A stretch of 64,000 nt of DNA, taken from contig NZ_WSEL01000009.1 in assembly GCF_009758015.1 (NCBI RefSeq), positions 558,001 to 622,000 on the forward strand, in the 5' to 3' direction. Position 1 is the stretch's first letter, and each line of letters starts with the position of its first letter. This document shows, one piece after another, positions 26,730 to 35,671 of this stretch. A model generated the notes under the pieces. It saw only the letters and a list, made by a program, of their open reading frames with translations. It did not search any database and was not told the origin of the DNA. Source of the DNA: Ramlibacter pinisoli. GTDB lineage: Bacteria; Pseudomonadota; Gammaproteobacteria; Burkholderiales; Burkholderiaceae_C. A program made the position numbers and the translations under genes.

Positions 26730-26852
26730 TGTCGGGCATGCCCGGACCGCACAGCCGTCACCTGAGTGAGCCGACAGACGGCGACGGCAAAGTCCCACAG
26801 CCGGGACTATCGTCGCCGCGCAGACTGCCTGCATCAAACAGGAGAAGTCGTC

Positions 26853-27374
26853 ATGCGCAGTGTGGCGAAGGATTCGAGCAGCAAGCGGCCTCGGTGGCGA
26901 GCCCGTTGCGTCGCCGGTTTGTCCTTCGTGGCGGCCTGCTGTGCCAGCACGTGGTGCCTGGCCGTGGAACCAGACCCCGATCTCCTCCAGCTCGTGCAGG
27001 CAGTGGCCGCACCGGCTCGCGACGACCCGGTCAACCGCCTCTCCCTCAGCCTGGTGGCACCGCTGGCCGGCACGATGCCGTCGTCCCGAGCGGCCTTTGC
27101 CGCCGACATCGGCCTGCGCTGGCGCGTGCCTCTCGCCTCGCAGCAGGTGGACATCACCGCCTGGCACCGCATGGGACTGCCGGGCGATGCCCTGTCGCTG
27201 GCCCAGCAGCGCGACCCGGCGTTCGGCGCCCGGGTGGAGTTCCAGTTGCCCAAGGCCCGCAGTGGCTTCGCCAGCGAGTTGCGCTTCATCGGCCTGCAGC
27301 TCGACAACGGTGGCCGCATCGGCGTGCGACGCACCGACGGCAATCCCACGCTGTATTACCGCCAGTCGTTCTGA
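26853..27374 (+). CDS. Secreted protein of unknown function, possibly outer-membrane
   Basis: 173 residues from ATG 26853, with a strong AGGAGAAG at 26840-26847. Residues 1-42 form a basic then hydrophobic signal peptide ending 'TWCLAVE'. The mature part alternates polar and hydrophobic residues ('GLRWRVPLASQQVDITAW') and ends in 'TLYYRQSF'. A terminal Phe with aromatic partners is the usual signal of outer-membrane beta-barrel proteins, although the length allows only a few strands. It is divergent from the sensor kinase. I do not recognise a family. Confidence 0.65.
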   Translation: MRSVAKDSSSKRPRWRARCVAGLSFVAACCASTWCLAVEPDPDLLQLVQAVAAPARDDPVNRLSLSLVAPLAGTMPSSRAAFAADIGLRWRVPLASQQVDITAWHRMGLPGDALSLAQQRDPAFGARVEFQLPKARSGFASELRFIGLQLDNGGRIGVRRTDGNPTLYYRQSF

Positions 27375-27388
27375 AGGTCTGGATCTCT

Positions 27389-27407
27389 GGCCGGGCTCGA
27401 CCCGGCC
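27389..27407 (+). terminator. GC-rich stem-loop after the secreted-protein gene
   Basis: GGCCGGG (27389-27395) and CCCGGCC (27401-27407) pair perfectly around a 5-nt loop, 15 bp after the stop codon. There is no T-tract, so it may be a processing or Rho-linked 3' hairpin rather than a strict intrinsic terminator. Confidence 0.45.
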
Positions 27408-27525
27408 TCCCGCTCTCGGACGCGATCGAGTGCGACCTGCGAGCCGGAAATGGCTTGCGACTCCAGCAAGACGGGAGTCGGGTCAGGCGGGCGATCGCGG
27501 GAGCGCCGCCCGGCGCGCCGCCGGC

Positions 27526-30500
27526 TCAGTCGATCGGCACCAGCCGGCCCTCGCCGGTGAGGAACGCGGCACGCACGCCTTCTCCCGGGTTCAACCGGGC
27601 GACGGCCGCGGCATACCGGCGCAGCTGGGCCTGCAAGGCCCCATCGCGCTCGGGCCGGGACGCCGACTTGTAGTCGACCACCCACCAGGTGCCATCGCGC
27701 CGGCGCACCAGGCGGTCCAGGCGCAGCACCTCCCCGCCGTCGGTGAGTTCCACCTCGTCTGCGTGCCAGTCGACGTGCGCCGGGCTCCACAGCCAGGCGC
27801 CCTCGCCGCCCGCGATGCGGTGCGCCATCGCCAACGCCGCTTCCTGCTCCTGCGGCGCCACGCCGAATGCGCGGCCCAGGCGCACCAGGGCGGCGCCGTC
27901 CGGCATGCCACTAGCGCCCTGCAACTCCAGCAGCCGATGCACGAGCTCGCCGAAGCGGGAGGCGGCGCTGCGCTCGGTGCGGGCGGGCGCAGTGTCGGCC
28001 GCCCGGCGCACGGGTCCCGCGGGGACGACCGGGATGACGACAGGCGCGAGGGCCTCCTGCGCCCCCATGGCCACGCCATCCTCGGGCAGTTCGGCCGGCT
28101 GGCACAGCGGCACCAGCCGTTGCCACCAGCTGGGCGCGGCCGCCACGCCGCGCGGCTCCACGCTGGAGAGGACCAATTCGCGTTGGGCCCGCGTCATGGC
28201 GACGTACAAGGCATTGAGTTCCTCGCGCGCGCGCGCCGCCAGTTCTTCCGCAAGGGCCGCGGTGTGACAGCCGGGCGGCCGGGTCTCGCTGGCCAGGAAG
28301 CTGAAGCGGCGCGGGGCCGCCTGCTCGCCCGGCCAGTCGACCAGCACGCCCATGGTTTCCGGCCGCGGCGGGCCGGCATCGGTGTCGAGCAGCAGCACGA
28401 TGGGCGCTTCCAGCCCCTTGGCACCGTGCACGGTGAGAAGGCGCACCGCGGCGGCCACCCCCACGGCCGGCCCGCGCACGCCCTGCGCACGCAGGGCTCG
28501 CACGAACGCGTACGGCGTGGCGTAGCGCCCGCCTTCCAGCTGGAGGGCAGCCCCCGGCAGTGCGCGCAGGTTGGCCAGCGCCGCATCGCGCAGGGCGGGC
28601 GGCACCGAGGCGGCATAGCGCGCCAGCACGTCGCCCTGCTGGCAGATCGCGTCCAGGGCATCGTGGGGCGGCAGCTTGCGCACCAGCTGGCGCCAGCCCG
28701 CCAGCGTCTGGCCGACGGCGACCAGGGGGGCGTCGAGCCCGTCGCCGGCGCAAAGCAACTCCAGCCAGGAGCGCGGCGTGCCTTCCGCGCGGCGGCGGCG
28801 CGCCAGCTCGGCCAACTGCACCAGCGCCGGGTCGCCCAGGCCGAACACGGGAGACTTGAGGACTCGGGCGAGCGACAGGTCGTGCGTGGGTGAGACCAGG
28901 ACGTCGAGCAGCGCGACCAGGTCCTGCACCTCCGGCGCCTCGCCCAGGTCGGTCTTCTCGGGCTGCTGGGCCGGCACGCGCAGCAGCCGCAGTTCGTCTT
29001 CCAGGACCGCGAGGCGATCGCGCTTGCGTGCCAGCACCAGGATCTCGGCCGGCGGCACACCGGCCTGGATGCGGCCAGCGATCCAGCGCGCTGCCTGCCG
29101 GCATTCGAGGGTGACGAGATGTTCCTCGGGCAGCTCGCGCGGCTCGGACAGGCTGTCGCGCCAGCCTTGCGGCTGCGCGTCGGCCGCGCGCACGGGGACG
29201 GGCCGGGCGACGACGGGCAGGTGCAGCAGGTTGCCGCGATCGCGCGAGCCGGTGCTGTGGACCCGGAAGTCCTGGTACTGGCCGGCGGCCTGCGCCTCGG
29301 CCATCACGTGGTTGACGGCGGCCAGCACCTCGGGCGCATTGCGCCGCGTGTGGTCGCAGCTGAGCCGCACGCCACCGAGGCCCTGCGCCACGAACCGCTG
29401 GGCGGCCGCGAACACTTGCGGCTCGGCGCGGCGGAACCGGTAGATGCTCTGCTTGGGATCGCCGACGATGAACACGCTGGGGGGCGTGCCACCGGCCCCG
29501 GCGTAACCGCTCAGCCAGGCGTACAGGGCCTGCCACTGCAGCGGGTTGGTGTCCTGGAACTCGTCGACCAGCAGGTGCCGGACGTGGGTGTCGAGCCGCT
29601 CCTGGATCCATCCCGACAGGACGGGGTCGGACAGCAGGCGGTGGGCCGCCTGTTCCACGTCGCTCATGTCGACCCAGCCCTCGTCGCGCTTGAGCGCGGC
29701 GAACTCGTGCACCAGCAGCCGCGACAGCCGGGTCAGGCGCTGGTGGTGCAGCCAGGCCTCGTGCTGCGCCTGGGCGCGGCACAGCCGCTGCAGCTCCGCC
29801 TCGGCTTCCTGGGCTGCCTCGTATTTGGCCAGGTGCTGCGTCAGCCGGTCGTCGCCGGCAACGAAGAACGCCTTGCGCAGCATGGCCAGGCGCTGACCGG
29901 GATCGTCGAGCGCGAAGGCATCGACCACGGCGTCGGCCGCCTTGCGCGGAGTCTTGTTCTCCTGCGCTCCGAGCAGCCGTGCACGCGCAAGCCAGCGGTC
30001 GCGAGCGCCCGGCGTGGCGAGCGATGCGTCCGGGCGGGCGAAGGCGGCGAAATCCGGGAACAGCGCCGCGAAGGGCTGGACGGACCCGGCCACCACGCCG
30101 GCGCCATCGGCCAGCATGAACTCGACCCGCTTGGACAGGGCTGCACGCAAGGCCTTCAGGGTCTGGAAGCGGCCGTGGGCGGCGACCGACTCCTCGTAGT
30201 CGCGCCGGGCCTGCGGATCGGTGACCACCACGGCATGGAAGCGGCGCCAGACCTTGTCGACCGCCTCGGTGTCGTCCTCCAGCAGAGTGTGGCGCGGCGG
30301 CAGCCCCAGCGCCTCCAGCGTGGCGAGCGGCGCGTTGCGCAGCAGTGCCGCGAACCAGCCGTGGAAGGTGCGGATCTGGACCGGCCGGCCGCCGGCCAGC
30401 AACCGGGCGTGCAGCGTGCGCAAGGGATCCGCGAGGCCCTGCGCCTCGGCGGCCGGCACACCGCGCAGCTGCAGTTCGGCGGCCAGCACGGCCGGCTCGG

Positions 30501-30777
30501 CCGTCGAGAAGGCTTGCAGCCACTCCTGCAAGCGTTGCCGCATCTCGCCGGCCGCCTTGCGCGTGAACGTGATGGCCAGCACTTCGTGCGGCTGGGCGCC
30601 GTCGAGCAGCGCACGCAGGATGCGCGACACCAGCATCCAGGTCTTGCCGGCGCCGGCGCAGGCCTCCACGGCCACGCTGCGCCGCGGATCACACGCCACC
30701 GCGTAGAACGCCGGTGGCGGCACGCGGACACCGTCGATTTCGTACGCCAGGTCCGTCACGGGTGATGCCTCAGCCAT
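27526..30777 (-). CDS. addA: UvrD-family helicase-nuclease, AddA-like
   Basis: About 1083 residues. Superfamily 1 helicase motifs: Walker A 'CAGAGKT' (residues 40-46), 'ITFTRKAAGEM', motif II 'LLVDEFQDTNPLQW' and motif III 'VGDPKQSIYRFRRA'. The C-terminus has a RecB-type nuclease signature ('RLDRLVRR...WWVVDYKS'). With the upstream gene it should form an AddAB-type helicase-nuclease that resects double-strand breaks for RecA. The gene overlaps the upstream stop. ATG 30777 and ATG 30786 are both possible starts, and I chose the shorter overlap. Confidence 0.85.
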   Translation of the reverse strand: MAEASPVTDLAYEIDGVRVPPPAFYAVACDPRRSVAVEACAGAGKTWMLVSRILRALLDGAQPHEVLAITFTRKAAGEMRQRLQEWLQAFSTAEPAVLAAELQLRGVPAAEAQGLADPLRTLHARLLAGGRPVQIRTFHGWFAALLRNAPLATLEALGLPPRHTLLEDDTEAVDKVWRRFHAVVVTDPQARRDYEESVAAHGRFQTLKALRAALSKRVEFMLADGAGVVAGSVQPFAALFPDFAAFARPDASLATPGARDRWLARARLLGAQENKTPRKAADAVVDAFALDDPGQRLAMLRKAFFVAGDDRLTQHLAKYEAAQEAEAELQRLCRAQAQHEAWLHHQRLTRLSRLLVHEFAALKRDEGWVDMSDVEQAAHRLLSDPVLSGWIQERLDTHVRHLLVDEFQDTNPLQWQALYAWLSGYAGAGGTPPSVFIVGDPKQSIYRFRRAEPQVFAAAQRFVAQGLGGVRLSCDHTRRNAPEVLAAVNHVMAEAQAAGQYQDFRVHSTGSRDRGNLLHLPVVARPVPVRAADAQPQGWRDSLSEPRELPEEHLVTLECRQAARWIAGRIQAGVPPAEILVLARKRDRLAVLEDELRLLRVPAQQPEKTDLGEAPEVQDLVALLDVLVSPTHDLSLARVLKSPVFGLGDPALVQLAELARRRRAEGTPRSWLELLCAGDGLDAPLVAVGQTLAGWRQLVRKLPPHDALDAICQQGDVLARYAASVPPALRDAALANLRALPGAALQLEGGRYATPYAFVRALRAQGVRGPAVGVAAAVRLLTVHGAKGLEAPIVLLLDTDAGPPRPETMGVLVDWPGEQAAPRRFSFLASETRPPGCHTAALAEELAARAREELNALYVAMTRAQRELVLSSVEPRGVAAAPSWWQRLVPLCQPAELPEDGVAMGAQEALAPVVIPVVPAGPVRRAADTAPARTERSAASRFGELVHRLLELQGASGMPDGAALVRLGRAFGVAPQEQEAALAMAHRIAGGEGAWLWSPAHVDWHADEVELTDGGEVLRLDRLVRRRDGTWWVVDYKSASRPERDGALQAQLRRYAAAVARLNPGEGVRAAFLTGEGRLVPID

Positions 30778-33268
30778 GCCACGCATCCCGTCGGCACAGG
30801 CCGCGCGCGGCGCAGAACTCGCACACGCGGCCTTCGCCCAGCGCCGGCAACGAGGCGCCGGCTGCGATGCGGCCCAGGTCATGCACGATGCCGGCAACCA
30901 GCGCGTCCCGGGCTTCGACGACGGCGGGCTGCTCCACCTTGTGCGTCTCGCCGCGTTCGCCCACGTTCACGTAGGCGGCCGCCAGTGTGTCGTCCTCCAG
31001 CAGCGCCGCGTAGAACGCCAGCTGGGTGTCCTCGTCGGGCAGTTTCACCCGGTCGCGGGAGGCCTGCAGGGCCTCGGTCTTGTAGTCGACGACCATGCGG
31101 CGGCCGTCCGCGAGCCGATCGATGCGATCGATGCGGCCGACCAGCCGGATGTCGCCGAGCCGGATCTCGTGCTCGGTCTCGGCGGTCTCGAAGCCGGCGC
31201 CGGCCGCCTCGTGCTTGTCCTGCCACGCCAGGTAGCCGGCGCGCACCTGCGGCCATGCGGCCGCGAACGGCAGGAACTCGCCGTCCGCCAGGCCGGCGCT
31301 CGACGTCGCCGATGCGGCGCAGCGGTCGATCAGGGTCAGGCGGTCCGTGCCGGGCTCGTCCTGCAAGGCCCGGTGGTAGTCGCGCAGGACCAGGTGCAAC
31401 CAGTTGCCGAAGTCGCGCTTGTCGACCTCGACGTCGATCTCGGCGGCTTCCTGCAGGCCGAGCTGGCGCAGCGCGAAGAAGCGGTAGGGGCAGCGACGCA
31501 GGTCCTCGTAGGCACTGGCGGAGAGCGGGTCGACCGGCAGGGACGGCGCGACCGGCAGCGGCCGCGCAACCGGCCGCGCATCGAGCTCCCGCAAGGCGCG
31601 CGGATCAGGCGCCGGCGACAGGCCGGGCTGCTGCAGGCGCAGGGCCTGCACCAGCGGACTGGGCAGGACGGGCTCGCCGCTGTCGTCACTGGCGCGCCAG
31701 AGCAGGTCGACATGCGGGACGCGCAGTGCGTTGCGCCACCCGGCCTGCTGCTCGCGCGCCAGGTCCTCGCGCGACGGCAGTCCGAGAGCGGCGCGCTGGG
31801 CGGTGGTCCAGGCGCCGGGCGGCTCCGGGGCGGCCGGCAGGCGGACCTCGTCACAGCCGGGCATCACCAGCGCAGCGAAATCGCGCGCGAGCAGCTGGTG
31901 GAACGGCAGGATCACCACGTCCTCGATGGCGGGAGCCGGCGGGACGAAGCTGGCGCCCTCGAGGCTGTCGTCGACCCAGGTCGAGAACTCCGTGGCAGTG
32001 AGCCGACGGCTGCCGTGGGGAAGCAGGAGCCATTCGGCCTGGGCCGCGTCGGACAGCGCGAGCACGTCAAGGACCTGCGCCCCGGCCGCGTCGGCGTGCA
32101 GGCTGTCCCAGTGGCCGGTTGTTTCCAGCAGTTCGCGTAGCGCTTCCTGCCACTGCCGCAGGGGACGCGCAGCCTGCAGGGTGGCGCGCCAGGCGTCGGC
32201 CAGGGCCACGCTGTCGTCGGCCAGGCCGCGCGCATCGGACCAGTCGCGCAGACCGGCGCGGCGCACGCGCCGCTCCAGCGCGGAGGTGGAGCCGCTCGGG
32301 ACCGCGGGTGCGTTCTTCAGCCAGTCGAGCACCACATCGGTCGACGCGTCATGCCGGCACGCGCGCAGCAGGCCCATGACGTGGGCGGCCGCGCGCGTGG
32401 TCGAGAGCTTCCAGCCGGTCTCGTCGCGCACCGCGACACCGCGGCCGTCGAGCAGCGCACGCACGCGCCGCGTCAACACGCGGTCGATGGCGGCCAGCGC
32501 GACCGGCGCACGGCCGGCTTCCAGGTGCCGCAGCACACTGGCCGCCGCGAGTTCCGCTTCCTGGGCCGGGTCGGCGGCCTGGTGGAGTGCGAGCTTGCCG
32601 GAGGACTGCGGGCCGTCGAGCGACAGGCGCACGGCCTTGTCGCCGGCGAGGGCAGCCAGGGTCCCGCCCAGTGCGTCAGCCTGGAAGCCTTCGCAGATCA
32701 CCAGCAGGTCGAGGTCTGCGAGCACGCGGCTGTCCAGCAAGGGATCGGTGGCGTAGCGGCTGGCGGCAGCCCACTCGAGCGCGATGCGGGCGATGGCCGC
32801 CTCGAGTGCGAGCACCGGCGAATCGAGCCCGGACGACACGGCCTGGCGCGCCTGGGCGGCCCACGCCGCGCGTTCGGCGGGCGGTCGGGCGGCGGCTGCG
32901 GCCGCAGCCTGCCAAGCCGCTTCCACCAGCGCGCCGGCGAGCGAGCCGGCCCGTGTCGCGAGCCCGGCGCGTTCCAGCCAGCCGCGCGCGGTGAGCACGT
33001 CGCGGCCCATGTCGAAGGCGAGGTCGTCGGGACCGGGCGACTGGCCCAGGCGGGCCGCCCAGTTCATGCTGGTCTCGAAGCGGGGCGCGAATCCGTCGGG
33101 CTGCAGCAACGACCAGGCGCGTCGGGCGACCGGCATCAGCTGCGCATACGGCACCAGCACCACGGTGCGCGATGCATGCGCGCGGCGATCGCTCAGCAGA
33201 CCTCGCACATGGCCCAGCACACGGGCCCAGAGCACGGCGGACCGATGGTCCGGCGCTATCCCATCCAT
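30770..33268 (-). CDS. addB: PD-(D/E)XK nuclease, AddB-like
   Basis: 832 residues. ATG 33268 is preceded by GGGAGG at ideal spacing. The N-terminal half is a degenerate helicase-like domain; the C-terminal nuclease has 'GRIDRIDRL...MVVDYKT'. A cysteine before the domain ('RRCPYRFFALRQL') and three at the end ('VCEFCAARGLC') match the four-Cys iron-sulfur staple of AddB nucleases. It pairs with the AddA-like protein (8-bp overlap) for break resection. It is read divergently from trxA, 116 bp away. Confidence 0.82.
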   Translation of the reverse strand: MDGIAPDHRSAVLWARVLGHVRGLLSDRRAHASRTVVLVPYAQLMPVARRAWSLLQPDGFAPRFETSMNWAARLGQSPGPDDLAFDMGRDVLTARGWLERAGLATRAGSLAGALVEAAWQAAAAAAARPPAERAAWAAQARQAVSSGLDSPVLALEAAIARIALEWAAASRYATDPLLDSRVLADLDLLVICEGFQADALGGTLAALAGDKAVRLSLDGPQSSGKLALHQAADPAQEAELAAASVLRHLEAGRAPVALAAIDRVLTRRVRALLDGRGVAVRDETGWKLSTTRAAAHVMGLLRACRHDASTDVVLDWLKNAPAVPSGSTSALERRVRRAGLRDWSDARGLADDSVALADAWRATLQAARPLRQWQEALRELLETTGHWDSLHADAAGAQVLDVLALSDAAQAEWLLLPHGSRRLTATEFSTWVDDSLEGASFVPPAPAIEDVVILPFHQLLARDFAALVMPGCDEVRLPAAPEPPGAWTTAQRAALGLPSREDLAREQQAGWRNALRVPHVDLLWRASDDSGEPVLPSPLVQALRLQQPGLSPAPDPRALRELDARPVARPLPVAPSLPVDPLSASAYEDLRRCPYRFFALRQLGLQEAAEIDVEVDKRDFGNWLHLVLRDYHRALQDEPGTDRLTLIDRCAASATSSAGLADGEFLPFAAAWPQVRAGYLAWQDKHEAAGAGFETAETEHEIRLGDIRLVGRIDRIDRLADGRRMVVDYKTEALQASRDRVKLPDEDTQLAFYAALLEDDTLAAAYVNVGERGETHKVEQPAVVEARDALVAGIVHDLGRIAAGASLPALGEGRVCEFCAARGLCRRDAWHG

Positions 33269-33384
33269 AGCATCCTCCCACCCGCCCGCTCCCGGTGTGG
33301 GACCTTGGTTTCTGTCACAATGCCCTGACTGTAGCGGCATCGATCGTGACTCCATCGATCGCCACGTAGAAAGGAACTCCCCCC

Positions 33385-33717
33385 ATGGCCAGCGACCTGA
33401 TCAAGCACATCTCCGACGCCAGCTTCGAAGCCGACGTCCTGCAGGCGGGCAAGCCCGTCCTGGTGGACTACTGGGCCGAGTGGTGCGGTCCCTGCAAGAT
33501 GATCGCGCCCATCCTCGACGAGGTGTCCGACTCCTACAAGGACAAGCTGCAGGTCGCCAAGATGAACGTGGACGAGAACCGCGACATCCCGGCCAAGTTC
33601 GGCATCCGTGGCATCCCCACGCTCATGCTGTTCAAGGACGGCCAACTGGCCGCCACCAAGGTCGGCGCGATGAGCAAGGCGCAGCTCACGGCCTTCCTCG
33701 ACCAGCAACTGGCCTGA
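33385..33717 (+). CDS. trxA: Thioredoxin
   Basis: 110 residues, classical thioredoxin with the redox pair C34/C37 in '[13 protein letters not shown]' and cis-proline loop '[11 protein letters not shown]'. It reduces cytoplasmic disulfides using electrons from thioredoxin reductase. AAAGGAA at 33370-33376 gives the ribosome binding site. The trxA-rho arrangement is conserved in many proteobacteria. A strong hairpin follows the stop. Confidence 0.98.
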   Translation: MASDLIKHISDASFEADVLQAGKPVLVDYWAEWCGPCKMIAPILDEVSDSYKDKLQVAKMNVDENRDIPAKFGIRGIPTLMLFKDGQLAATKVGAMSKAQLTAFLDQQLA

Positions 33718-33751
33718 GCGGCCATCCCGGGCCGGCGGCCCGGCCCATCCG

Positions 33752-33773
33752 ACGGGGCGCGCCAGCGCCCCGT
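33752..33773 (+). terminator. Terminator-like hairpin after trxA
   Basis: ACGGGGCGC (33752-33760) pairs with GCGCCCCGT (33765-33773) over a 4-nt GCCA loop, followed by TGTCGTT. A 9-bp stem with a weak U-tract, 34 bp after the stop. Confidence 0.6.
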
Positions 33774-33806
33774 TGTCGTTCCGGCGCCCACCGCCCGGAT
33801 TTATTG

Positions 33807-33812
33807 CATAAT
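33807..33812 (+). promoter_or_regulatory. Candidate -10 for rho
   Basis: CATAAT preceded by TTG (extended -10 style), in an AT-richer patch 138 bp before the rho start. No good -35 is seen. The long leader would fit Rho autoregulation. Confidence 0.45.
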
Positions 33813-33949
33813 CTGACGAATCGCTGAACCGCATCGCCGCGGTCAGTTCGATCCCCGGTCCGCCTGGCGCCTCTGCCTGGCTCCAGGACCTCCCCCCGCC
33901 GACCCAACAATGCCCGACCCCACCGGGGTCCATCCAAAGCAGTCGAGCC

Positions 33950-35215
33950 ATGCACCTCAACGAACTCAAGGCGCTCCACGTCTCCGAAGTCCTCAAACAA
34001 GCCGAGGAACTGGAGATCGAGAACACCGGCCGCATGCGCAAGCAGGAGCTGATGTTCGCCATCATCAAGAAGCGCGCCCGCGCCGGCGAGCAGGTGTTCG
34101 CGGACGGCGTGCTGGAGATCCTGCCCGACGGCTTCGGCTTCCTGCGCAGCCCGGACACCAGCTACACGGCGAGCACGGACGACATCTACATCTCTCCCTC
34201 CCAGGTGCGGCGCTTCAACCTGCACACGGGCGACATGATCGAGGGCGAAGTCAGGACCCCCAAGGACGGCGAGCGCTACTTCGCTCTGACCAAGCTGGAC
34301 AAGGTCAACGACGGCCCGCCGGAGCAGAACAAGCACAAGGTGATGTTCGAGAACCTCACGCCGCTGTTCCCGAAGGAGCAGATGAAGCTGGAGCGTGACG
34401 CGTTCAAGGGCGAAGAGAACATCACCGGTCGCATCATCGACATCATCGCCCCCATCGGCAAGGGCCAGCGCGCCCTGCTGGTGGCGCCGCCCAAGAGCGG
34501 CAAGACGGTGATGATGCAGCACATGGCCCACGCGATCGCGGCCAACTACCCCGACAGCCACATGATGGTGCTGCTGGTGGACGAGCGGCCCGAGGAAGTG
34601 ACCGAGATGCAGCGCTCGGTGAAGGCCGAGGTCATCGCCTCCACCTTCGACGAACCGGCCGCCCGCCACGTGCACGTGGCCGAGATGGTGATCGAGCGCG
34701 CCAAGCGCCTGGTGGAGCTGAAGAAGGACGTGGTGATCCTGCTGGACTCCATCACCCGCCTGGCCCGCGCCTACAACAACGTCGTTCCCTCGTCGGGCAA
34801 GGTGCTCACCGGCGGCGTCGACGCCAATGCCCTGCAGCGCCCCAAGCGCTTCCTGGGCGCCGCGCGCAACGTCGAGGAAGGCGGCTCGCTGACCATCATC
34901 GCTACCGCCCTGATCGACACCGGCTCGCGCATGGACGAGGTGATCTTCGAGGAGTTCAAGGGCACGGGCAACAGCGAAATCCACCTGGACCGCCGCCTGT
35001 ACGAGAAGCGCGTCTTCCCGTCGATCCAGCTCAATCGCAGCGGCACCCGCCGCGAGGAACTGCTGCTGGCCCCCGAGATCCTGCAGAAGACCCGCATCCT
35101 GCGCCAGTTCATGTACAACATGGACGAGATCGAGGCGATGGAGATGGTCCTGAAGTCCATGAAGGCCACCAAGACCAACGTCGAGTTCTTCGACATGATG
35201 CGCCGCGGCGGCTGA
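33950..35215 (+). CDS. rho: Transcription termination factor Rho
   Basis: 421 residues, full length without a large insertion. The N-terminal helix bundle ('[20 protein letters not shown]') and cold-shock-like RNA-binding domain ('[20 protein letters not shown]') precede the RecA-like motor with P-loop '[11 protein letters not shown]'. The Q and R loop region ('[12 protein letters not shown]') and Walker B '[13 protein letters not shown]' are intact. The hexamer translocates along mRNA and terminates transcription. Promoter and leader sit in the 232-bp trxA-rho spacer. Confidence 0.98.
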   Translation: MHLNELKALHVSEVLKQAEELEIENTGRMRKQELMFAIIKKRARAGEQVFADGVLEILPDGFGFLRSPDTSYTASTDDIYISPSQVRRFNLHTGDMIEGEVRTPKDGERYFALTKLDKVNDGPPEQNKHKVMFENLTPLFPKEQMKLERDAFKGEENITGRIIDIIAPIGKGQRALLVAPPKSGKTVMMQHMAHAIAANYPDSHMMVLLVDERPEEVTEMQRSVKAEVIASTFDEPAARHVHVAEMVIERAKRLVELKKDVVILLDSITRLARAYNNVVPSSGKVLTGGVDANALQRPKRFLGAARNVEEGGSLTIIATALIDTGSRMDEVIFEEFKGTGNSEIHLDRRLYEKRVFPSIQLNRSGTRREELLLAPEILQKTRILRQFMYNMDEIEAMEMVLKSMKATKTNVEFFDMMRRGG

Positions 35216-35230
35216 TCACCGCTCTCGCGC

Positions 35231-35236
35231 TATAAT
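35231..35236 (+). promoter_or_regulatory. -10 element for rpmE2
   Basis: A perfect TATAAT just after the rho stop, 72 bp before the rpmE2 start. No clear -35 at 17 bp. Confidence 0.6.
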
Positions 35237-35307
35237 CGAAGGCTGTCTTGCGGAAAGTAGTCCGGATGTCCCGGGCCGGCTCCCGCACCTGATCGAAGGA
35301 GAAGACC

Positions 35308-35568
35308 ATGGCCAAAGAAGGCATCCACCCGAACTACCGCGACGTCCTGTTCGTGGACCTGTCCAACGGGTTCAAGTTCGTCACCCGCTCCTGCGTCAGC
35401 ACCAAGGAGATGGGCAAGACCGACGACGGCAAGGAACTGCCGATGTTCAAGCTCGACACCTCGAGCGAATCGCACCCGTTCTACACGGGCACCCAGAAGT
35501 CCGTGAACGACATGGGCGGCCGGGTCGACAAGTTCTTCAAGAAGTTCGGCAAGACGGCCGCCAAGTAA
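35308..35568 (+). CDS. rpmE2: 50S ribosomal protein L31, type B
   Basis: 86 residues. It has the L31 opening 'MAKEGIHPNYRDVLFVD' and the type B insert. The zinc-binding CxxC pair of type A L31 is absent: only C31 remains. Zinc-free L31 is used when zinc is scarce, and in many bacteria the gene is Zur-regulated; I see no clear Zur palindrome here, so it may be the constitutive copy. GAAGGAGAAG at 35295-35304 is a strong ribosome binding site. An intrinsic terminator follows. Confidence 0.95.
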   Translation: MAKEGIHPNYRDVLFVDLSNGFKFVTRSCVSTKEMGKTDDGKELPMFKLDTSSESHPFYTGTQKSVNDMGGRVDKFFKKFGKTAAK

Positions 35569-35584
35569 GCAGCCGTCCCGCACG

Positions 35585-35619
35585 AAAAGGGCAGCCCGGG
35601 CGACCGCGCTGCCTTTTTT
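35585..35619 (+). terminator. Intrinsic terminator of rpmE2
   Basis: AAAAGGGCAGC and GCTGCCTTTTTT form a GC stem (35590-35595 with 35608-35613) extended by A-U pairs, with six T at 35614-35619. Confidence 0.88.
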
Positions 35620-35671
35620 GTTGCCGCGGCGCGGCAAGCCCCGGACCGCTGCCTATGACACACTCGCGCGC

